Shown here: piece by piece, positions 8,362-16,712 of the stretch
How positions within the stretch are numbered: position 1 is the stretch's first letter
How the letters are laid out: each line of letters starts with the position of its first letter
Assembly: GCA_937880175.1 (NCBI GenBank)
Contig: CALFLO010000004.1
Location: 1 to 52,746, forward strand
Reading direction: 5' to 3'
Length of the DNA stretch: 52,746 nt
Origin: an uncultured Gluconobacter sp.
Lineage (GTDB): Bacteria > Pseudomonadota > Alphaproteobacteria > Acetobacterales > Acetobacteraceae
Notes under the pieces: model-generated
What the model saw: only the letters and a program-made list of their open reading frames with translations
Told to the model about the DNA's origin: nothing
The model's database searches: none
Position numbers and translations under genes: made by a program

Positions 8362-9345
8362 TCAAACTGAAGACTGGGCAGCCCACTGCTCAAGAGCGTC
8401 CCGATTTGGGTTGATGAAGTTTTCCTCGGTGAACTTCCCCTGTTCAGTCGCCAGCCTGTTGCGCTCGTCACGGTCATAGACAATCTGGGTTGTCGAATAA
8501 TCCTGATGCGTCAGGCTGGGCTGATACCGGGCCGATGCCGGGGAATTGGCATTATAGATTTCCGGGCGATAGACTTTCTGAAAGCATTCCATCGTACTGA
8601 TGGTGCTGATGAGCTCCAGACTGGAATAATCGGCCAGAAGATCTCCGAAAAAATAGAATGCCAGCGGAGCAGAACTATGGGTCGGCATGAAATATCTGAC
8701 CTTCATGCCCATTTTTTCAAAATACTGATCCGTGAGAGAATACTCTCTCTGCTCATACTCGCATCCAAGAACAGGATGGGTGTTTCCGGTCTTGTGGTAC
8801 GTTCTGTTACTTGAAACACTCAGACAAATGACCGGAAGTTTGCTGAAGTTGTTTCTGTATTCGGCAGATTCGACAAAAGATCTGAACATTTTTCCATGCA
8901 GATCGCCAAAGCGCTCGGGAACACCAAAAGCCGAACGACCCTGATTGTAATTCTTTAGAAGAATGCTGAAATCATAGTCGCGAACATAGGAAGAAAAACT
9001 ATTCCCGACGACGCCAGGAAGACGCTTGTTATTGGCACGATCGATAATGGACGTATGAAGGACTTCGATAAGCGGGAATGACTGATGTGCGCCGTTCGAG
9101 ATCATCGTCGTCTCGACTGTGATGATATCGATTTCGACGGCATAACGATCTGCCTTGGCATTGTCCCAGCTCGCCAAAGCATTGAAGCGGTTATCAATCA
9201 TCTGCAGGACATTCCGCAGGTTCTGCTGACGATGACTGCCCCTCGCCAGATTGGCAAAATTGGTCGTCAGACGCGTATCATTTGAAGGACAATAATTCTC
9301 GTCAAACCGAGTTTTTTTGAGATTGAATGTAAACTCTGTGGGCAT
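8362..9345 (-). CDS. mesX: DUF1852 protein MesX, partner of MesD methionine synthase
   Basis: The 327-residue protein is a DUF1852 family member (N-terminus MPTEFTFNLKKTRFDENY; the family core includes RYAVEIDIITVET, LPGVVGNSFSSYVRDYDFSI and HPVLGCEYEQREYS). Established knowledge: DUF1852 (MesX) is required for MesD activity and is thought to help supply or handle the unknown methyl donor in an oxygen-dependent way. No signal peptide or membrane segment is visible, so it is cytoplasmic. It is the first gene of a two-gene unit with mesD 28 bp downstream. Base composition is clearly more AT-rich than the surrounding genes, which with the nearby tRNA hints at lateral acquisition. Confidence 0.87.
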   Translation of the reverse strand: MPTEFTFNLKKTRFDENYCPSNDTRLTTNFANLARGSHRQQNLRNVLQMIDNRFNALASWDNAKADRYAVEIDIITVETTMISNGAHQSFPLIEVLHTSIIDRANNKRLPGVVGNSFSSYVRDYDFSILLKNYNQGRSAFGVPERFGDLHGKMFRSFVESAEYRNNFSKLPVICLSVSSNRTYHKTGNTHPVLGCEYEQREYSLTDQYFEKMGMKVRYFMPTHSSAPLAFYFFGDLLADYSSLELISTISTMECFQKVYRPEIYNANSPASARYQPSLTHQDYSTTQIVYDRDERNRLATEQGKFTEENFINPNRDALEQWAAQSSV

Positions 9346-9370
9346 ATCCGGTTTGACCTTGCGATTTGAA

Positions 9371-9397
9371 AAGTCCTCATGTTTTTCCTGAGGATTT
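9371..9397 (-). promoter_or_regulatory. Small hairpin in the mesX leader
   Basis: TCCTCA (9374-9379) and TGAGGA (9389-9394) pair around a 9-nt loop, and the stem extends to 9371/9397 with one mismatch. It lies 26-52 bp upstream of the mesX ATG, so it would be in the mRNA leader. It could be an attenuator or mRNA-stability element. I could not fit it to a SAM riboswitch fold. Confidence 0.3.
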
Positions 9398-9512
9398 CTT
9401 CGAATTTACAGTTCCACGGCAGAATATTTCTGACCGCAGATTCTGCTGAGTGCTGGAAACCGATATGCCTGAGTTGATCAGTGAGAAAAAATGATTTTAT
9501 TTCATTGGTCCA

Positions 9513-9525
9513 TGAATTTTCTTCA
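9513..9525. promoter_or_regulatory. Predicted MetR box upstream of mesX-mesD
   Basis: TGAATTTTCTTCA fits the MetR consensus TGAA-N5-TTCA exactly (as known from enterobacteria). It lies 168 bp upstream of the mesX start, in the only non-coding gap before the operon, and a metR-like gene is next door. Function is inferred. Confidence 0.6.
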
Positions 9526-9610
9526 TACCAAACAGTTATGAGGAGGCACTTTCGCAGAGCAAAATAAAGGGCATCATGGCAGCCGCCAGCCCCTCACACT
9601 GCGAAAGGCG

Positions 9611-10831
9611 TCATAATCGCACTTCGAACGTCGTCGTCCATGACGATCGATCGTCCGTTGGTGCGAGAATCAGTTTGCCACCATGGCCCCGGATGATCTG
9701 GCGGGCGAGAGGCAGACCGATCCCGTTTCCGCCGTCTTTGAACGATACGAACGGCTCGAAAATCCGTTCGTGCAGAGAAGGGTTTATGCCCGCTCCATTA
9801 TCGCACACACGAATAACGACCGAGCCGGACGTGGCCTCCACTGCAAGTTGCACCCGGGGATCAGGCTGCGGGAGAGCAGCTTCGGCGCCATTGTTCAGAA
9901 GATTGACGAGAACCTGCTCCATCTGTGCGGCATCCAGCCGCGTCATGAGCCGTCCGGCGGGGAGGACAACATCCAAAGCCACGCGCTTTTCCCACCGCGC
10001 GACGAACAGGCGTGCGATTTCCCGCACGAGCGCGCCAAGATCGGTGAGTTTCAGGTCAGGCTCTGGCAGACGGGCCAGATCGCGGTAACCGCGAACGAAA
10101 CGATCGAGCCCTTCGGCACGGCGACGGATCGTACCGAGCGCTTCCAGAATCAGGGCATCTGGCTCACTCCCGCTTTTCCCCGCGCCTGACTGCTCCGCAA
10201 AGAGGTCTTCCGCCGTGGCCGACAGGGAGACAATGGGCGTGAGCGAGTTCATGATCTCGTGGCTGAGAACCTGAAGCAGATCGCGCAATGCCTGCGCTTC
10301 GGCGGCATTCAGCCCTGCTTCAACGTCTGTCAGGGCAAGATACGCGACAATTCCCCCTGCTCCGCCGCCTTTTCCAATCGAGAGCGCATAGACCCGGGGC
10401 GCACTCCCGGCTGTGGTCAGGCGGATCAGCCGCTTCTCCGGAGAAGCCATGTCACCTTCCAAGGCTGCAACAAGTGCGTCCGGCGGGTTGCGAAGAATAT
10501 TTTCCGTCCTGAACAGGCGCCGTGCCGCGCGGTTGGCAGCGTGCAGTGTTCCATCCACGTACTGGACCAGAAGTGGAACGGGCGCGTGATCCAGCAAGGC
10601 GCGATTGCGTAGTTTTTCCCGGTCCAAGGGTCGCACGACAGAGGGCTCACGTCGCTTCAGCCGTCGGGTCAGCCGGATCTGCGCGGCAACCATTGCCCCG
10701 CTACAGAGCAGGCCGAGGCACACAAGCAGCGTGGCCGTTGCATAAAAACCATGCTGCCACGCGGGACGCACGAGCAGACAGGCTGCAACAATTCCAGCAA
10801 GCCTCAGGAGCGTTTCAAGCGCGACCCGCAT
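9611..10831 (-). CDS. Membrane sensor histidine kinase (NtrB/NtrY-like)
   Basis: The 406-residue kinase has two N-terminal membrane segments (about residues 9-22 and 31-50), a small PAS-like region (about 72-170, with LLDHAPVPLLVQYVDG), and a transmitter. The phosphoacceptor is H191 in VLSHEIMNSLTPIVSL. The ATPase domain has an N-box (LVNLLNNGAEAA), G1 (VCDNGAGIN), an F-box and G2 (GNGIGLPLARQII). Its start codon abuts the stop of the response regulator gene, so the two form one operon and surely one two-component pair. Both are divergent from the exporter operon, which is the likely target. There is essentially no periplasmic loop between the two membrane helices, so it may sense the membrane or a partner permease rather than a free ligand; that is inference. 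Confidence 0.88.
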   Translation of the reverse strand: MRVALETLLRLAGIVAACLLVRPAWQHGFYATATLLVCLGLLCSGAMVAAQIRLTRRLKRREPSVVRPLDREKLRNRALLDHAPVPLLVQYVDGTLHAANRAARRLFRTENILRNPPDALVAALEGDMASPEKRLIRLTTAGSAPRVYALSIGKGGGAGGIVAYLALTDVEAGLNAAEAQALRDLLQVLSHEIMNSLTPIVSLSATAEDLFAEQSGAGKSGSEPDALILEALGTIRRRAEGLDRFVRGYRDLARLPEPDLKLTDLGALVREIARLFVARWEKRVALDVVLPAGRLMTRLDAAQMEQVLVNLLNNGAEAALPQPDPRVQLAVEATSGSVVIRVCDNGAGINPSLHERIFEPFVSFKDGGNGIGLPLARQIIRGHGGKLILAPTDDRSSWTTTFEVRL

Positions 10832-12040
10832 CTAGAGCCCGTACCGTGCCATGCGACGGTAAAGTGCCGGCCGGGTCAGACCCAGTTCCCGTGCGGCCTG
10901 CGTAACATTGAAGCCATGTTTGCGAAGGGCGCTCTCGATCAGGGTGCGCTCCGTGTCGCGCAGGGTCGGCGTCGCGCTAGGGGCTGTGTCCGGCGTTTCG
11001 AAGCCAGTGCCCCATGCGCCCGTAACGACAGCCCGTTCGACGGCCGCGCGAAGACCGCGCACATTCTGCGGCCAGTTCTGCCCACACAAGGCCGCGCGGC
11101 GCTCCTCGCTCACCATGGGTTCCGGAAGTCCATGCCGGGTCGCGAAATAGCGCAGAAAATGGGTGTTCAGGGCAAGGATATCCTCCGGACGCTCCTGAAG
11201 CGGCGGCAGGGTCAGGGTCACAATCCCCAGATGCACCATCAGCCGCGGATCAAGCACGCCTTCCAGATGTGCGCGGTCCATTGCGGACAGGGCGATGACG
11301 CGGGGTGGCTGACGCCCGTCCAGCCTGTCCGCCAGACGGCGCTGCATGGGTGGGGACAGGGCTTCAAGATTGCGAAAAATCCAGGTTCCCCCCTCATCGG
11401 GCAGCATTTCGCAATCTTCCGAACGGATCATCACCGGTGCGCCATCTTCGTGTGACAGCGCATGGATGCGCCGGGCCAGCAGCGTTTTTCCTACACCCGC
11501 TGGCCCCGTCATGAGCAGCGGTGCGCGGGTCGCGGCCAGACGGTCCGCTTCCGCAACCACGCGCCGCAGTTCGTCGGAAGCAACGATCATGGCAGGTTCG
11601 GCATCCGTTATCTGACCGGCCCGGCGCGCCTTCAGCGTTGTCCCGACAAGAGCAAAAAGGCGCTCATTGTTCCAGGGCTTCATGACGAAATCGACCGCCC
11701 CGCCGCGCATTGCCGCGACCGCGACCGTCACCCCGCTATGACCAGTCACTACAATGACCGGCAGATCCGGGCGAAGAACCAGCATGTCCCGAAGCAGAGC
11801 AAGCCCCTCGGCCCCGGTCGTCGCCCCTTTCGTGTAATTCAGGTCCAGCAGGACGAGATCGACGGAACAGGCGGCGAGCTGCGTCAGCGCCTCTTCCGTC
11901 CCGTATGCAGACAGCATATCGATCCCGCGCCGGTGAAAGAGCAGACGGGCCGCAACCTGCACGTCGCGGTCATCATCCACGAACAGCACGCGGGGCGCTG
12001 GTGCCTCACCTTCTTCCGATTCGTTGCGATGATCGATCAT
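10832..12040 (-). CDS. NtrC-like response regulator with degenerate AAA+ domain
   Basis: This is a 402-residue receiver, AAA+ and Fis-HTH protein. The receiver is intact: acidic DDD at 22-24, phospho-acceptor D66 in LVLLDLN, T99 in VVTGHS and K121 in VMKPWN. The AAA+ part keeps Walker A (TGPAGVGKT, about 178-186). The stretch that should hold the sigma-54-contacting GAFTGA loop is missing, and the Walker B position reads GGTWIFRNL instead of GGTLFLDE. The C-terminus is a good Fis-type HTH (NVTQAARELGLTRPALYRRM). It therefore probably binds DNA and responds to phosphorylation but cannot remodel sigma-54 polymerase, and may act with sigma-70 promoters. Generic annotation as a sigma-54 activator would be misleading. 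The gene is divergent from the adaptor gene with a strong palindrome between them. Confidence 0.88.
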   Translation of the reverse strand: MIDHRNESEEGEAPAPRVLFVDDDRDVQVAARLLFHRRGIDMLSAYGTEEALTQLAACSVDLVLLDLNYTKGATTGAEGLALLRDMLVLRPDLPVIVVTGHSGVTVAVAAMRGGAVDFVMKPWNNERLFALVGTTLKARRAGQITDAEPAMIVASDELRRVVAEADRLAATRAPLLMTGPAGVGKTLLARRIHALSHEDGAPVMIRSEDCEMLPDEGGTWIFRNLEALSPPMQRRLADRLDGRQPPRVIALSAMDRAHLEGVLDPRLMVHLGIVTLTLPPLQERPEDILALNTHFLRYFATRHGLPEPMVSEERRAALCGQNWPQNVRGLRAAVERAVVTGAWGTGFETPDTAPSATPTLRDTERTLIESALRKHGFNVTQAARELGLTRPALYRRMARYGL

Positions 12041-12065
12041 TTCGGTCTTGACAGGCCCTTCTCTG

Positions 12066-12085
12066 GTGTCCGGTTCCGGACACCC
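12066..12085. promoter_or_regulatory. Perfect 9-bp inverted repeat in the divergent promoter region, probable response-regulator operator
   Basis: GGTGTCCGG (12066-12074) and CCGGACACC (12077-12085) are perfect inverted arms separated by TT. The site lies 26 bp upstream of the regulator start and 113 bp upstream of the adaptor start. Two-fold symmetric sites of this size are what dimeric Fis-type HTH proteins bind. It is the most symmetric element in this 157-bp gap. The adaptor gene itself has a good ribosome-binding site (GAGGAG at 12183-12188). Confidence 0.6.
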
Positions 12086-12197
12086 CGTTCACAAGCGGAC
12101 ATCTTCACATAACAGACTGTGTTTTTACCTTTGTTTATCAACAGGATAACTCCTGACATCTCCATGATACACTGTTTGACAAGAGGAGAAACAGTGC

Positions 12198-13517
12198 ATG
12201 GACCGCCCCGTTCCCGAAGCCCTTTCCAGATCCATGACCCGACCTGCATCCGGGGCCGGCATGGACAGGACAGTCGCACCCTCGCGTCGCAGGATCCTGA
12301 TCCGGCGCGGGCTGCGTTATGGCGCACCCGTCGCGCTGGCGGCCCTGCTCTGGGCCGGATGGCGACTGGTTCCGGCTTCGGGCACTCTGTCGGTCCCGCA
12401 GGAGCAGCTGACACTGGCGACGGTGCGGTCCGTGCCTTTCCTCGACTATCTTCCTGTGCGCGCCACGGTCGCTCCCCTCAACGTCACGCTGATTGACGCC
12501 ATCCAAGGCGGGGAGGTTTCCGAAGTCGTGGCGAGGGACGGTGCGCTTGTGAAAAAGGGCGACATTCTGGCACATCTGACCAACCCGCAGCTCCAGCTCG
12601 ACGTCACCTCCCGGGAGGCCCAGATCGCCAGTCAGATCGGGGCGGTTAGTGCCCAGCGCCTGACCCTGCAGCAGACGCGCACAACGGAAGAAACGCAGCT
12701 CGCTGAGGCCCGCTACAATCTTCTCAAGGCCCAGCGGGAGCTATCCATCCGCCAGCAGCTTCATGGTCAGGGCTTTGAATCCGACGCCAACGTCCAGTCC
12801 TATCGCGACGAGGCGGACTATTACGCACAACGTCTCAGACGCCTCGAAACCGCGCTGACGCAGGATCTGAAGGTCGCGGACCGTCAGGGGAGCGAGATTG
12901 ACGAGGAAGCCCAGCGGCTCCGCTCCAACCTCGATGTCGTGGAGGCCAGTCTGGGCGCGCTGGTCCTGCGCGCGACGCTGGATGGGCGTCTGACCAATTT
13001 CGACCTTCAGCCGGGACAGTCGCTGAAAGCGGGCGACAAGATCGGTCAGATCGACAGCGAGGGGCAGTATCGCCTCGATGCAGATATCGACGAGTTCTAT
13101 CTCGGCCGCGTGGCAGTAGGAGAGCGCGCGGAGGCCGATCTCGGGGAGACCAGACTGCCGATGACGGTGTCACGCGTGCATCCGCAGGTCACGAACGGCC
13201 AGTTCCGCGCGGAACTTACGTTCGACAAACCACCACCGGCCGGGCTGCGCCGAGGAGAGAGCATTGATCTGCGCATCACGCTGGGGGAGACGCATCGCGC
13301 GCTTGTTCTGCCCAACGGGGCCTGGCTGGAGGCCAGCGGCGGCTCTTCGGCCTTCGTCATGACATCGGGCGATCACAGTGCGGATCGCGTATCGATCACG
13401 TCTGGGCGTCGCAATCCCGAACAGGTCGAGATCACCGGCGGACTTCATGACGGCGATCGCGTGATCGTCTCCTCCTACAATTCCTACAAGAATTTCAATC
13501 ATCTCGCGATCCACTAA
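12198..13517 (+). CDS. Periplasmic adaptor (membrane fusion protein) of a MacA/HlyD type efflux system
   Basis: The 439-residue protein bridges an inner membrane ABC transporter and a TolC-like channel. A cytoplasmic arginine-rich N-terminus precedes one membrane anchor (about residues 41-60). A split biotinyl-lipoyl domain follows (IQGGEVSEVVARDGALVKKGD, then LRATLDGRLTNFDLQPGQSL), with a long alpha-helical hairpin between the halves (about 125-255, Q/E/R-rich, coiled-coil forming), and then beta-barrel and membrane-proximal domains. The ATG follows GAGGAG with 9-nt spacing. It is the first gene of the exporter operon; the ATPase gene follows 27 bp later. The substrate is unknown. Confidence 0.9.
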   Translation: MDRPVPEALSRSMTRPASGAGMDRTVAPSRRRILIRRGLRYGAPVALAALLWAGWRLVPASGTLSVPQEQLTLATVRSVPFLDYLPVRATVAPLNVTLIDAIQGGEVSEVVARDGALVKKGDILAHLTNPQLQLDVTSREAQIASQIGAVSAQRLTLQQTRTTEETQLAEARYNLLKAQRELSIRQQLHGQGFESDANVQSYRDEADYYAQRLRRLETALTQDLKVADRQGSEIDEEAQRLRSNLDVVEASLGALVLRATLDGRLTNFDLQPGQSLKAGDKIGQIDSEGQYRLDADIDEFYLGRVAVGERAEADLGETRLPMTVSRVHPQVTNGQFRAELTFDKPPPAGLRRGESIDLRITLGETHRALVLPNGAWLEASGGSSAFVMTSGDHSADRVSITSGRRNPEQVEITGGLHDGDRVIVSSYNSYKNFNHLAIH

Positions 13518-13544
13518 CGCGACCCACTGGCAGGACCGAACCCC

Positions 13545-14228
13545 ATGCTGATCGAACTTTCACACATCCAGCGCCTCTACCGCTCCGACGAAGTGGAAAC
13601 CACGGCGCTGCACGACATCGACCTTCAGATCGAAGCGGGCGAATTCGTGGCGATCATGGGGCCTTCAGGCTGCGGCAAGTCCACGCTGCTCAACATCCTG
13701 GGCACGATCGACCGGCCCACCGGCGGCTCCTATCGCTTCGGGACGCATGAACTGACCGCGATGAACGAAGCGGAACTGGCCAAATTCCGCCGGGAGCATC
13801 TGGGCTACGTGTTCCAGAGCTTCAACCTGATTGACGAGCTGACGATCGAAGAGAACATCGAACTTGCGCTGATCTATCGCGACATGCCCAAGACCGAACG
13901 TCGCAGCCGCGTGGCGCATGCCATGGACCATGTCGGCATCGCACACCGGGCGCGGCATTATCCGTCCCAGCTTTCGGGCGGCCAGCAGCAGCGTGCAGCC
14001 ATTGCCCGCGCCATCGTGGGCGAGCCGCGCCTGATTCTCGCCGACGAACCGACCGGAAATCTCGATACCGAAAACGGGGCGCAGGTGATGGACATCCTTC
14101 AGCGCCTCAATGCCGAAGGCGCCACCATCATCATGGTCACACATTCCCCAAGCCATGCCGACCTCGCCCGGCGCCGCATCGACATGCTCGACGGTCAGGT
14201 CGTGGTTTCCGTGCGCAACGCGATCTGA
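13545..14228 (+). CDS. ABC transporter ATP-binding protein (MacB/LolD family)
   Basis: A 227-residue stand-alone ATPase. Walker A is GPSGCGKST (39-47), the signature is LSGGQQQR (143-150), Walker B is LILADEPTGNLD (163-174), and the switch histidine is in MVTHS. The Q-loop is FQSFNL (90-95). It is of the LolD/FtsE/MacB-N type that powers FtsX-like permeases by mechanotransmission rather than substrate passage through the membrane. It is the only ATPase gene in a locus with four permease genes, so it must serve several permeases or ATPases encoded elsewhere take part. Confidence 0.95.
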   Translation: MLIELSHIQRLYRSDEVETTALHDIDLQIEAGEFVAIMGPSGCGKSTLLNILGTIDRPTGGSYRFGTHELTAMNEAELAKFRREHLGYVFQSFNLIDELTIEENIELALIYRDMPKTERRSRVAHAMDHVGIAHRARHYPSQLSGGQQQRAAIARAIVGEPRLILADEPTGNLDTENGAQVMDILQRLNAEGATIIMVTHSPSHADLARRRIDMLDGQVVVSVRNAI

Positions 14229-14267
14229 TCCGACCGCGACGAGGACGGCAACAGGGAGGCAAGGGCA

Positions 14268-16712
14268 ATGGTTTCGATGATCTCGGATTTCTGGCGGCTG
14301 GCCGTGCGATACAGGCTTTATACCGCGCTGAACGTCGTAGGGCTGGGGCTCGGGGTGGCGACATTTCTCACGCTGGCTCTCGTTGCCCGTTACGAACTGG
14401 GCTGGGACCGGTTTTACCCGCAATCCGCCTCTCTCTATGAGCTTCAGGCCGACTTTAGGATAGGAAGCGGAACATTTCATATGGATGGGCAGGCCGCCCC
14501 GCTGCTGGCTGCCATCCGTTCCAGCATGCCCGATCTGAAAGCGACACGCCTGGAGAAGGCCTCGGCGGATATCGATATCCCTTCGGACCCGAACCGGACG
14601 ATGCATTACGACCAGCAGGTCAGCTTCGTCGATCCGAACTTCTTCGACCTGTTCCCCCTTTCCTTCCTTGCAGGCTCCCCCGCAGTTCTCTCCGCGCCCG
14701 ATGCCGTCATCCTTTCGGGCGACATGGCGCAGCGTCTGTTCGGCAGAACTGCGGCGATGGGACAAACCCTCGAGATCAAACACGACGGGCATACGCATCT
14801 CTATCGCGTTGCCGGTCTTCTGGCCCCCCACCCTTCCAACACCACGATCAACACGGACATCGTGACCCGCATTCCGGATGCGGTCAGCGAACGCCCCTGT
14901 GACGGCTGGGAAACATTCTGTGCCGATACATACGCTGTCCTGCCGACCGCTGCCGGTCGCGAGACATTCGTGCGCAACGCACACGCGGCCATGCTCAAGA
15001 CTCCCATGGCGCGCCAGTTCGCGCCGGCCGCAGACGGTGGGGAGACAACGACGCTGTCTCTCAGCCGTCTCACGGACCTGCATTTCGGGCCGAACGGAAC
15101 TGCGGATGACGGATCATCGCGGGCAGTCATTCTGGCCCTTGCAGGGATAGGGCTTCTTTCCCTGATCGCCGGGGGGCTCAACTACGTCAATCTCGCCACC
15201 GCACAGTCCCTCGGGCGGGCGCGGGAAGTGGCCATCCGCAAGGTCCTCGGGGCCTCGCGCGCGCAGCTGATGGTCCGCTTTCTCGGAGAAGCCTTCGTGC
15301 TGACGATGCTGGCGGCCGCGCTGGGACTGACCCTGACGGAAATCGCGGTCCCAACCGTGGCGAGCCTCTCGGGCTGGGCCGTCACGCTGGATTACGGCTG
15401 GACGCTCCCGCTCCTCTGTGGCGTCGTAATCGTGCTCACGCTGGGAGCGGGCTTCTATCCGGCCTTCATGCTCTCGTCTTTCTCGCCCGCACCGGTCCTG
15501 GCCTCAGCCCGCCTTCCGGCGCAGGGTCGGTTTGGCGCGCGCATCCGGCTTGTGCTCGTTGGTATCCAATTCGCATTCGCCGTGACCCTGGGGATCTGCA
15601 CCCTGATCGTAAATGCGCAGGCGCTGCATCTGCAGCGTCTGGATCGCGGCATGACGGTCCCGGGCCTCGTCATCATAGCCTCAGAAAAACTGAATGCTCT
15701 GGACAGGCACCAGAGCGCCGTCATGGATGCCCTGCGGGCCATGCCCGACGTCACCGACCTGTCCGTTTCCGCAGGCGGTACGCTCGGCCGCTATTCCATC
15801 GGCAGCGTTCGCCGCGAGCTCGGCCAGAAAGCCTTCATGGCGCAGACCCTCGCCCATGACGATACGTTCTTCCGGACTTTCAGACTGCGCCTGATCGCCG
15901 GCCGCCTCACGACTTCGAGCCATACGACAGACGTGAACCGTTTCAAAAACGATACTCCGGACGTTCTGGCGCAGAACTTCGTGGTGAGCCGGGAAGCGAC
16001 ACGAAAGCTCGGATTTTCCACCCCGGAAGCAGCCCTAGGACAGACCTTCCTGTTTGGCGACAAGGGCGCCGCCGATAGACGCATCATCGTCGGCGTGGTC
16101 GAGGACGTCATCCTCAATTCCGGGCAGGAAACACTTCCACCCACAATCTACGAGCTCGAAGCTACTCCGATCGCACAAGGGATCATCGCCTTCCGGACCG
16201 CGCCGAACGCGATGCCCCATATTCTGGACGTCCTACGCAAAGCCTGGCCGACACTCGTCCCGGGAATCCCATTCGAGCCTCAGACGCTGACGGGAATCAT
16301 TGCAGACGCCACCCGGAGCGACGTCGCGCGCGGACGTCTGTTCAGCATCGGGGCGTCCGTCGCCATCATGATCGCCTGTCTTGGCCTTTACGGGCTGGCT
16401 GCTTTCAACGCCGAGCGCCGGATGCATGAAATCGGCATTCGCAAGACGCTGGGTGCCACGACCGTACAGATCATGCGGCTGATGCTGTCACAGTTTCTCC
16501 GCCCCGTTCTGTACGCCAGCCTGATTTCCTGGCCCCTCGCATGGCTGTTCATGCGCAACTGGCTCGCGGGGTTCGATAACCGGATCGCACTCACGCCCCT
16601 CTATTTCGTGCTGACCACGCTGCTTGCCGCATTGCTGTGCGCGCTCACCGTCTTTGGGCGCACGTTCGGCCTCGCACGAGCCGAACCCGCCCGCGCCCTT
16701 CGTACGGAATGA
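14268..16712 (+). CDS. FtsX/MacB-type ABC transporter permease 1
   Basis: The 814-residue protein is double length, with two halves each made of a membrane helix, a large periplasmic MacB_PCD-like domain and a three-helix FtsX bundle. The first helix is near the N-terminus (ALNVVGLGLGVATFLTLALV). FtsX-type segments follow at about 282-420 (AREVAIRKVLGASRAQLMVRFL) and at the C-terminus (MHEIGIRKTLGATTVQIMRLML). Both R/E-I-x-I-R-K-x-L-G-A coupling motifs that dock on the ATPase are present. The ATG follows AGGGAGGCAAGGGCA, a strong ribosome-binding site. Its stop overlaps the next permease start (ATGA). Size and layout resemble YbbP-like exporters. Confidence 0.9.
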   Translation: MVSMISDFWRLAVRYRLYTALNVVGLGLGVATFLTLALVARYELGWDRFYPQSASLYELQADFRIGSGTFHMDGQAAPLLAAIRSSMPDLKATRLEKASADIDIPSDPNRTMHYDQQVSFVDPNFFDLFPLSFLAGSPAVLSAPDAVILSGDMAQRLFGRTAAMGQTLEIKHDGHTHLYRVAGLLAPHPSNTTINTDIVTRIPDAVSERPCDGWETFCADTYAVLPTAAGRETFVRNAHAAMLKTPMARQFAPAADGGETTTLSLSRLTDLHFGPNGTADDGSSRAVILALAGIGLLSLIAGGLNYVNLATAQSLGRAREVAIRKVLGASRAQLMVRFLGEAFVLTMLAAALGLTLTEIAVPTVASLSGWAVTLDYGWTLPLLCGVVIVLTLGAGFYPAFMLSSFSPAPVLASARLPAQGRFGARIRLVLVGIQFAFAVTLGICTLIVNAQALHLQRLDRGMTVPGLVIIASEKLNALDRHQSAVMDALRAMPDVTDLSVSAGGTLGRYSIGSVRRELGQKAFMAQTLAHDDTFFRTFRLRLIAGRLTTSSHTTDVNRFKNDTPDVLAQNFVVSREATRKLGFSTPEAALGQTFLFGDKGAADRRIIVGVVEDVILNSGQETLPPTIYELEATPIAQGIIAFRTAPNAMPHILDVLRKAWPTLVPGIPFEPQTLTGIIADATRSDVARGRLFSIGASVAIMIACLGLYGLAAFNAERRMHEIGIRKTLGATTVQIMRLMLSQFLRPVLYASLISWPLAWLFMRNWLAGFDNRIALTPLYFVLTTLLAALLCALTVFGRTFGLARAEPARALRTE

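Noticed and set aside
9346..9610. SAM riboswitch in the mesX leader
   Set aside because: The region has a short hairpin and AT-rich DNA but no SAM-I or SAM-II consensus pairing that I could build; the MetR box explains regulation better.
13665..15083. 472-codon minus-strand frame opposite the ATPase and permease 1
   Set aside because: It spans the gap between two well-supported plus-strand genes and has no family features.
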